A DNA stretch of 6,451 bases from Actinomycetota bacterium. Its GTDB lineage: Bacteria > Actinomycetota > UBA4738 > HRBIN12. Both the position numbers and the translations under genes were made by a program. Location: the NCBI GenBank assembly GCA_004366195.1, contig SIRV01000191.1, positions 1 to 6,451 on the forward strand, given 5' to 3'. Numbering within the stretch: position 1 is the first letter of the stretch; every line of letters begins with the position of its first letter. Below the pieces are notes generated by a model, which searched no databases, was not told the DNA's origin, and saw only the letters and a list, made by a program, of their open reading frames with translations. Shown piece by piece: positions 1-4,904 of this stretch.

Positions 1-51
1 CCGGACCTCGGCGGTCTCTGGCGAGGCGAGCGGGGTCAGCTCGTCCGACGT
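1..51 (-). CDS. N-terminal start of a downstream operon gene, possibly MurJ lipid II flippase (partial, ACG start)
   Basis: The leftward frame reads TSDELTPLASPETAEVR from 51 to the window edge and is cut off there, so there is no domain to identify. It looks like a gene start because a perfect AGGAGG lies at 65-60, eight bases before codon 51-49. That codon is ACG, not ATG, and no ATG, GTG or TTG was seen in this frame over the first ~80 bases upstream. The frame overlaps the end of the DUF6049 gene by 16 bases. In M. tuberculosis the gene after the DUF6049 protein (Rv3909) is murJ (Rv3910), the peptidoglycan precursor flippase, so murJ is inferred from position only. Either an ACG start or a one-base error in an ATG would explain it. 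It may also be a chance open stretch. Confidence 0.4.
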
Positions 52-2096
52 GGCAGGAACCTCCTCGCCCAGACGAGCACCAGCACGAGGGCGGCGCCGA
101 TCGTGATGAGCAGCGCGATCCGGTTGTAGGCGGTGGAGCGGACGCTGATCTCGGCCTCCTCGATCACGCGGCCGGCGGGAGCCGTGACGCGGACGAGGAC
201 GGGGAAGCGCCCCGTCGTCTTCACCTCCACAGGGAAGGGGAGCGTGCGCTCCGCCCCGGGCTCGAGGACCACCTCGGTCCGGCGCGGCTCCGTGAGGCGG
301 CTCGACTCGAGGCTGACGATCACGCGCAGGGGCTCCGCGGCGGAGCTCGAGATCCGCAGGGGGAGGGCGGAGCTCGAGATCCGCAGGGGGAGCGTCCCCG
401 TCCGTGAGGCGAGCGTGACGACCTGGCCGGCCGGCACGCGGACGCCGTCGAGCGCGGTCCCGACCCGCTCGTCGACGGCGCGCAGGTAGGCGATGCCGGC
501 GAGCGGGTCGGCGAGGAAGGTCCCCGACTCGGCCAGGAGGAGGGCCTCCTCGAGGCGGTCGGGCTCTTCGCTCGGCCCGACGAGCATCGAGCGGTACGCG
601 GCCAGGCGCCGGCGCGCCTGGAGGATGTCCTCCACGTACCCCGGAGGGAAGCTCCGCGGCGCGGTCTGGACGAGCGGCGCGCTGCGCGCGGGAGGGAACG
701 CGGCGACGAGGTCCCGGGCCCGCACCGGCGTGAGCCACGGCGCGTCGGCGAGGGAGGCCACGAGGGCCCGCCAGAACGGCGCCGGGGCGTCGAGGGTCGT
801 GGGGAGCAGGAGGGCGACGCCGCGCGCGAGGCCCGGCTGCTCCTGCCAGATCGCGGCCAGCTCGCCGGCGACCGCGTGCGCGGCCAGCACGGGGTCGTCG
901 GCGAGGGGGGCCGAGGCGAGCAGGGCGTGCACGGCGGGGTCGGGCGCGAGGCCGACGATCGCGCCGCCCTTGCCGAGGCCGACGGTGGGGGGCGGCGCGA
1001 AACCCAGGGGCTGGGCCTCGGCGGCGACGGCGCCGGGGTCGAGCGCGATCGTCCGGACGCCCCGGGCCGCCAGGGCGGGGAGGCTCGGAGGATCGAGCGC
1101 ACCGTCGGGCGGCCAGAGGAACCCCGGGTCCGGCTCGGCGCCGAGGAGGTCGCGGACCAGCGCGCGCCCCCGCTCGAGCTGGGGATCGAGGTCGCGCTCG
1201 AGGCCGGTGCCGACGAGGGAGGGGATCTGCGGTGCGGCGAGGGGCAGGGCGGCCAGGGACACGGCGGGGCTCGCCGCGAGGGCGCGCAGCTCGGCGAGGA
1301 GCTCGCCCGCGCGCCGGGCCTGTGTCGAGGTGGCCGGAACCTCCCGCCGGACGCCGTCGATCTCGACCGCGTAGCCCTCGCGCATGGCGTCGAGCTGTCG
1401 GAGGAGCACCGGGGAGACCACGAGGTCGACGGGGGTCGGACGGGCTCGCTCCAGTGCGGCCAGGGCGTCCACGAGGCCGCCGAGCCCTCCCGCGATGGCC
1501 TCCTCCAGCGAGGTGGAGGTGAAGACCCCGTCCGGTCCCATCACCAGGGGGTGGTGGAGCACGACCGTCCAGGCGAGCGCGAGGGGTTGCTCGGGGGGAC
1601 GGACGAGGTAGGCGACGGCCGTGCGGATCGCTGCGAGCGGCACGCCGTCGCTGCGGAGATCGATCTTCACCGGGTAGATGCCGGAGGTCGTGGGGTCGAT
1701 CCCCGGCGCGTCGAGGGGGAAGGCGAGCTCGAAGGTCCGGGTCTCGCCGGGGGCGAGGTCGCCCGCGCGCGCGTAGGTCTCGGCGTCGACGACCACCACC
1801 GGTACGGGATCGGCGAGGAGGGCCTGCTCGTAGGCGGTGCGCGAGCGCACCCGGCCGAAGAGGGGGAGCCCGCTCGTGAGGTCGTCGAGGGGTTCGGCCC
1901 CCTCGTTCGTGGCCTGGAACCGGACCTCGAGCAGCGGGCGCTCGGGGCCGCTCCAGCTCGACCGCTCGAGGAGGCGGAGGCGGACGGCCGGCTCCGCGGC
2001 CCCCGGGCTGGGGGACTGCGCTCGGGAGGGGAGCGGGGCGAGCGCGAGGGCACAGATCGCGACGAGGAGGACGAGCCGGCGCATCGGCGCGGCCAT
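36..2096 (-). CDS. DUF6049 family secreted, C-terminally anchored membrane protein
   Basis: The 686-residue protein is of the type encoded beside murJ in actinobacteria (M. tuberculosis Rv3909); the biochemical role is unknown, but the location suggests cell-envelope assembly. Seen in the sequence: a signal peptide at residues 1-26 (basic MRR, hydrophobic core, likely cleavage after SRA), a long extracytoplasmic body, one C-terminal transmembrane helix at about 660-677, and a short basic tail (ARRFLPRRTS). The topology is therefore type I. The middle of the body has a WPPDG segment at 328-332 followed by an alternating alpha/beta pattern (LAARGVRTIALDPG), which resembles deacetylase or glycosidase-like folds, but this is weak. 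The ATG at 2096 was chosen because GAGGG lies five bases upstream and the signal peptide begins at once; ATG 2084 is an alternative. The start falls one base after the TSUP stop, so translation is probably coupled. Residues 569-586 contain an exact 9-residue tandem repeat. Confidence 0.8.
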   Translation of the reverse strand: MAAPMRRLVLLVAICALALAPLPSRAQSPSPGAAEPAVRLRLLERSSWSGPERPLLEVRFQATNEGAEPLDDLTSGLPLFGRVRSRTAYEQALLADPVPVVVVDAETYARAGDLAPGETRTFELAFPLDAPGIDPTTSGIYPVKIDLRSDGVPLAAIRTAVAYLVRPPEQPLALAWTVVLHHPLVMGPDGVFTSTSLEEAIAGGLGGLVDALAALERARPTPVDLVVSPVLLRQLDAMREGYAVEIDGVRREVPATSTQARRAGELLAELRALAASPAVSLAALPLAAPQIPSLVGTGLERDLDPQLERGRALVRDLLGAEPDPGFLWPPDGALDPPSLPALAARGVRTIALDPGAVAAEAQPLGFAPPPTVGLGKGGAIVGLAPDPAVHALLASAPLADDPVLAAHAVAGELAAIWQEQPGLARGVALLLPTTLDAPAPFWRALVASLADAPWLTPVRARDLVAAFPPARSAPLVQTAPRSFPPGYVEDILQARRRLAAYRSMLVGPSEEPDRLEEALLLAESGTFLADPLAGIAYLRAVDERVGTALDGVRVPAGQVVTLASRTGTLPLRISSSALPLRISSSAAEPLRVIVSLESSRLTEPRRTEVVLEPGAERTLPFPVEVKTTGRFPVLVRVTAPAGRVIEEAEISVRSTAYNRIALLITIGAALVLVLVWARRFLPRRTS
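60..65 (-). promoter_or_regulatory. Shine-Dalgarno AGGAGG for the left-edge gene
   Basis: The leftward strand reads AGGAGG here, a perfect match to the anti-SD core, inside the last codons of the DUF6049 gene. An 8-base spacer leads to ACG at 51-49. The site is the main reason to place a gene start there. Confidence 0.5.
339..392. repeat. Perfect 27-bp tandem duplication, two copies
   Basis: Copies at 339-365 and 366-392 are identical over all 27 bases, and the match ends exactly at both outer borders. The length is a multiple of three, so it duplicates nine residues (the LPLRISSSA segment) in the region just before the C-terminal helix of the DUF6049 protein, without breaking the frame. Absence of any divergence suggests a recent event. 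Confidence 0.95.
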
Positions 2097-2097
2097 C

Positions 2098-2886
2098 CTA
2101 CCCTCGGGCCCCGAGCAGCTGGACGAGCTCGGAGGACCCGTAGGCCACCGCAACGCCGAGGAAGAACAGGCCGACCACGAGCCGGAGGGTGCGCTCACGT
2201 ACGCCGAGCGCGATCCGGGCTCCGAGGTGCGCGCCGGGGACGACGCCGACGGTGAGGGCGGCGAAGATCGCCCAGTCGATGTGGCCCAGCCACCAGTGGA
2301 CGAGCGTCCCCGGCACGACGATGGCGGAGATCACGACGAGGGAGGTGCCGAGGGCTCTGCGCAGGGGCATCCCGACGAGGACGGTGTACGCGGGCACGAG
2401 GACGATGCCGCCGCCCACCCCGAGCAGCCCCGAGACGAAGCCGGCGACGAAGCCGATCAGCACGTGGCGGTGCCACGGCGTGGCCCCGCGGACGTAGACG
2501 GCGCGGGGCGGTCCGCCGCGGACCAGACGGATCGCCGTCCACCCGATCAGGCCCGCGGTCACGACGAGGAGCAGGTGCGCGTTCACGCGCTCGGTGAGCA
2601 GGGCGCCGAGGATCGCGCCGAGGGCCCCCGGGCCGCTCGCCCACCGCGCGGCGCGGAAGCTCACCTCCCCGGCGCGCGCGTACGTGGCGGCGCCGACGAG
2701 GGTCGTCGGGAAGATCACCGGGAGCGGTGTGGCGACGGCCTCGATCGCCGAGCCGCCGAGGAGGACGTTCACGGCCGGGGTGGTGATGATGCCCCCGCCC
2801 ACGCCCCCGCCCACCCCGAACAGCCCCGACAGGATCCCCGCCGCGAGGCCGACGAGCGCGCCCAGCGCGACCTGGGCGGGGCTCAC
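2098..2886 (-). CDS. TSUP family permease (TauE/SafE-type, sulfite or organosulfur exporter-like)
   Basis: The 262-residue integral membrane protein has the two-fold repeat typical of the TSUP (DUF81, TauE/SafE) family. Each half opens with a GLxGVGGG signature: GLFGVGGG at residues 21-28, and GLLGVGGGIVLVP in the second half, each followed by several hydrophobic helices. Family members move sulfite, sulfoacetate, thiosulfate or other organic anions, and substrate cannot be told from sequence here. Length fits the family (about 240-270). The GTG at 2886 overlaps the Nudix TGA by four bases (GTGA), which fixes the start and implies translational coupling. The frame is also open far upstream, but that stretch encodes no hydrophobic helices and shadows Nudix. 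The stop is one base before the DUF6049 ATG. An exact 12-bp duplication expands the first signature to GVGGGVGGG. The gene does not lie between mutT4 and Rv3909 in M. tuberculosis, so it looks inserted in the conserved locus. Confidence 0.88.
   Translation of the reverse strand: MSPAQVALGALVGLAAGILSGLFGVGGGVGGGIITTPAVNVLLGGSAIEAVATPLPVIFPTTLVGAATYARAGEVSFRAARWASGPGALGAILGALLTERVNAHLLLVVTAGLIGWTAIRLVRGGPPRAVYVRGATPWHRHVLIGFVAGFVSGLLGVGGGIVLVPAYTVLVGMPLRRALGTSLVVISAIVVPGTLVHWWLGHIDWAIFAALTVGVVPGAHLGARIALGVRERTLRLVVGLFFLGVAVAYGSSELVQLLGARG
2791..2814. repeat. Perfect 12-bp tandem duplication, two copies
   Basis: The 12-base unit gcccccgcccac occurs at 2791-2802 and again at 2803-2814. On the coding strand it adds four residues (VGGG) to the first glycine-rich signature of the TSUP permease. 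The second signature, in the other half of the protein, has the usual single GVGGG. Confidence 0.9.
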
Positions 2887-3329
2887 GCCAGGCGCTCGGC
2901 GGCGCGGCGGAGGACCTCGCGCTCGCCCTCGTAGGCGGCCACGCGGACGGCGCGGTCGAGGGGGAACCAGCGCACGTCCTCCATCTCCTCGTCGTGGTCG
3001 GCGAGCCGGCCCCCCGTGGCGCGCATGAGGAAGAAGTGGACCCGTTTGCGGACCCGGACGTCGTCCCACACGTACACGTAGCGGATGTCGCCGAGGGGCT
3101 CCTCGATCCGGGCTCGGAGGCCGGTCTCCTCGCGGACCTCGCGGACCGCCGCCTCCTCGGGGGTCTCGGCCGGCTCGACCTCGCCCTTGGGGAGCCCCCA
3201 GACGAGGTCGCCGCGGCGGGTGCGACGGGCCGCGAGGACGACCTGGGCGGCCCCCCGCCGGCGGCGGTAGACGACCCCCCCGGCCGAGATCTCCGCGCGG
3301 GTGCGGGCCGCGCCGCCGGGGGCGGCACC
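2883..3329 (-). CDS. Nudix hydrolase (MutT4-like by position), 5' end unresolved
   Basis: The frame encodes AEISAGGVVYRRR, a strand typical of Nudix N-termini, then a complete Nudix box at 3185-3117 with the pattern G-x5-E-x7-REVREETGL, the metal-binding and catalytic element that hydrolyses nucleoside diphosphates linked to another group. The C-terminal part (DVRVRKRVHFFLMR, then EEMEDVRWFPLDRA) is also typical. In M. tuberculosis the gene in this place is mutT4 (Rv3908); the substrate here is unknown. The start is a problem: from the in-frame stop at 3470-3468 down to GTG 3077, inside the fold, there is no ATG, GTG or TTG. A GTG at 3328-3326 with GGAG five bases upstream would be the natural start but is in the wrong frame. 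Adding one G to the G5 run at 3318-3322 would give MPPPGGAARTRAEISAGG and restore the frame. The end coordinate is therefore approximate. It is the first gene of the leftward operon and overlaps TSUP by four bases. Confidence 0.85.
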   Translation of the reverse strand, partial: GAAPGGAARTRAEISAGGVVYRRRRGAAQVVLAARRTRRGDLVWGLPKGEVEPAETPEEAAVREVREETGLRARIEEPLGDIRYVYVWDDVRVRKRVHFFLMRATGGRLADHDEEMEDVRWFPLDRAVRVAAYEGEREVLRRAAERLA

Positions 3330-3331
3330 GT

Positions 3332-3363
3332 GGCTCCGGCGCCCCGCGGCCCGCCGCGGAGCC
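3332..3363. repeat. GC-rich inverted repeat in the Nudix-pilT divergent spacer
   Basis: GGCTCC at 3332-3337 pairs with GGAGCC at 3358-3363. The interior holds two CCGCGG copies (3344-3349 and 3354-3359) that can also pair. It lies between the divergent Nudix and pilT starts, so it could be an operator or mRNA hairpin, but such pairings arise readily in DNA this GC-rich. No clear -10 or -35 boxes were seen in this spacer. Confidence 0.25.
3334..3337 (-). promoter_or_regulatory. Shine-Dalgarno GGAG that suggests a Nudix start at GTG 3328
   Basis: The leftward strand reads GGAG, a 5-base spacer, then GTG at 3328-3326. Spacing is good for initiation, but the GTG is one frame away from the conserved Nudix reading frame, so the site supports a lost base between 3328 and about 3291. 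Confidence 0.35.
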
Positions 3364-3388
3364 GGTGACGGAGGGTCGGGAGCGGACG

Positions 3389-4477
3389 ATGGACGTGACG
3401 GAGCTGCTGCGGTACGCGGTCGAGATGGGGGCGAGTGACCTCCATCTGAAGGCCGGGAACGTCCCGTTCATCCGGGTGGACGGCGAGCTCCAGCCAAGCC
3501 CCTACCCGGCGCTCACGCCGGAGCAGACGGAGTCCTTCGCCCTCGCCCTCATGCCCGAGCACAAGCGTCGGGAGTTCGAGGCGTCGAACGAGGCGGACTT
3601 CGGCCACACCCTCCCGGGGGTGGGCCGGTTCCGGATCAACGCGTTCCGCCAACGGGGGATGGTCGGCCTCGCCATCCGTCGCGTGCGCTCGGACATCCCG
3701 ACCGTGGAGGAGCTCATGCTCCCGCCGGTGATCCGCGCACTCGCGGACTCCCCGCGGGGGCTCGTGCTCGTCACCGGGCCGACCGGCACCGGCAAGACCA
3801 CGACGATCGCCGCGATGATCGGGCACATCAACCGCACCCGACGGGCGCACATCATCACCATCGAGGACCCCATCGAGGTCGTGCACGAGGACGAGCTCTC
3901 CATCATCCAGCAGCGCGAGGTCGGCCTGGACACCGAGTCCTACGCCGCCGCGCTGAAGCACGTCGTGCGGCAGGACCCCGACGTGATCTTCGTCGGCGAG
4001 ATCCGGGACCCCGACTCGGCGCTCTCGGCCATCCAGGCCGCGGAGACCGGGCACCTCGTGATCTCCACCCTCCACACGATCGACTGCACGGAGACGATCA
4101 ACCGGATCCTCGACCTGTTCCCGCCGCAGCAGCAGCGCGAGGTCCGCACGTCGTTCGCGGGGGCGCTCCGCGGCATCGTCTCGCAGCGACTGGTGCCGCG
4201 CGCCGACGGCAAGGGTCGGGTCCCCGCCGTCGAGGTCCTGGTGGCGACGGGACGGGTGTTCGACCGCATCGTGGACCCCGAGGCCACCGAGGAGATCGTC
4301 GACGTGATCGCCGAGGGCGAGTACTACGGGATGCAGACCTTCGACCAGTGCCTCGTGAAGCTGGTCAAGGAGGGGTTGGTCACGGAGGAGGATGCCCGGC
4401 GAGCGGCGACGAACCCCCACGACTTCAACCTCGCCCTCCACGGCGTGCTGAGCCGCGGGGAGCCGCGCCTGACCTAA
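3389..4477 (+). CDS. pilT: PilT-family type IV pilus retraction ATPase
   Basis: The 362-residue protein belongs to the secretion ATPase superfamily, PilT branch: a cytoplasmic hexamer that hydrolyses ATP to depolymerise type IV pili. The N-terminal region begins MDVTELLRYAVEMGASDLHLKAG, as in PilT. Motifs in order: Walker A GPTGTGKTT at 130-138, Asp box ITIEDPIE with E159, Walker B DVIFVGEIRD at 198-207 with E204, and His box TGHLVISTLHT at 220-230. The C-terminal GMQTFDQCL also matches PilT. The AIRNLIRE motif important in Pseudomonas PilT is here RVFDRIVDP. ATG 3389 was preferred over GTG 3365 because GGGAG lies six bases upstream and the family's usual N-terminus starts there. Length is normal. 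No pilB, pilC, pilin or prepilin peptidase gene is in the window, so a partner pilus must be encoded elsewhere. The TAA stop overlaps the stop of the convergent gene. Confidence 0.93.
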   Translation: MDVTELLRYAVEMGASDLHLKAGNVPFIRVDGELQPSPYPALTPEQTESFALALMPEHKRREFEASNEADFGHTLPGVGRFRINAFRQRGMVGLAIRRVRSDIPTVEELMLPPVIRALADSPRGLVLVTGPTGTGKTTTIAAMIGHINRTRRAHIITIEDPIEVVHEDELSIIQQREVGLDTESYAAALKHVVRQDPDVIFVGEIRDPDSALSAIQAAETGHLVISTLHTIDCTETINRILDLFPPQQQREVRTSFAGALRGIVSQRLVPRADGKGRVPAVEVLVATGRVFDRIVDPEATEEIVDVIAEGEYYGMQTFDQCLVKLVKEGLVTEEDARRAATNPHDFNLALHGVLSRGEPRLT

Positions 4478-4860
4478 GGCTCCTCGCCGGCCGCGCGACG
4501 GGCGGCGCGCTCGAACGGGTGTCGGCGGTACCCGAGGACGGCCGCGAGCAGCAGGTACGCGGGGACGAACAGCGGCCCCCACCACATCGCCTGGCGGACG
4601 TGGTGCCGCTCGTGCGCGAGGAGCCGTCCCTCGAGGGGCACGGCCGAGATCACGACGAACCCGAGGGTCATCGCCGTCCGGTCCATCGCCGCGAGGAGCC
4701 GCAGGAGCCCGCGAGGGCCGGCGCGGTCGAAGACGAGGAGGCCGGCGTGGACGCGCGGCCGCTGGATGGTGAGGAGCCCGGCGAGCAGGCCGAGCAGGCT
4801 CGTCGGCAGGGCCCAGAGGAACCCGAGGACGAGGGCGGCCCGCCGCAGCACGGTAGGCAC
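4474..4860 (-). CDS. Small membrane protein with HExxH motif (putative zincin-like), function unknown
   Basis: The 128-residue protein has an N-terminal hydrophobic helix at about 8-30 (AALVLGFLWALPTSLLGLLAG), a middle region with TLGFVVISA, a HERHH motif at 83-87 that fits the HExxH zinc-binding pattern, and a second hydrophobic stretch (PLFVPAYLLLAAVLGY, 96-111) followed by HPFERAARRA. Glu117 in the FER segment could be a third metal ligand, as in other small HExxH proteins where a later conserved E follows. I recognise the pattern of HE-H-VRQ, WGPLF-PAYLL and PFE-A, but know of no assigned function. It may be a membrane-bound metallopeptidase or simply a metal-binding protein. GTG 4860 is the start used; no good ribosome-binding site precedes it, so leaderless translation is possible. 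The TAG stop overlaps the pilT TAA (4474-4477, convergent), and the gene diverges from the CCA enzyme across 44 bases. Confidence 0.65.
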   Translation of the reverse strand: MPTVLRRAALVLGFLWALPTSLLGLLAGLLTIQRPRVHAGLLVFDRAGPRGLLRLLAAMDRTAMTLGFVVISAVPLEGRLLAHERHHVRQAMWWGPLFVPAYLLLAAVLGYRRHPFERAARRAAGEEP

Positions 4861-4904
4861 GGTACCGCAGGCGGACGGGGGCGCCCGGGTATCCTCCAGG
4901 CGAC
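4861..4904. promoter_or_regulatory. 44-bp divergent promoter region; TATCCT -10-like box for the CCA gene
   Basis: Both flanking genes must be started from this short spacer or from inside each other. TATCCT at 4890-4895 lies nine bases before the ATG of the CCA gene, a distance compatible with leaderless or very short-leader transcripts that are common in actinobacteria. Only a weak AGG (4898-4900) precedes that ATG. A recognisable -35 was not found. The box is short and low-information, so this is tentative. Confidence 0.25.

Noticed and set aside
876..2255. Long rightward open frame of about 459 codons opposite the DUF6049 gene
   Set aside because: It is antisense to a gene with signal peptide and membrane anchor, is made of low-complexity Gly/Arg/Glu stretches typical of high-GC shadow frames, and shows no recognisable domain.
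2887..3471. Upstream extension of the TSUP frame to an ATG at 3471
   Set aside because: The extension is Arg/Pro/Gly-rich without helices and overlaps the real Nudix gene; GTG 2886 with its GTGA overlap is the better start.
4440..4500. Bidirectional terminator between the convergent pilT and HExxH genes
   Set aside because: The two stops overlap, and no stem-loop followed by a T run was visible on either strand.
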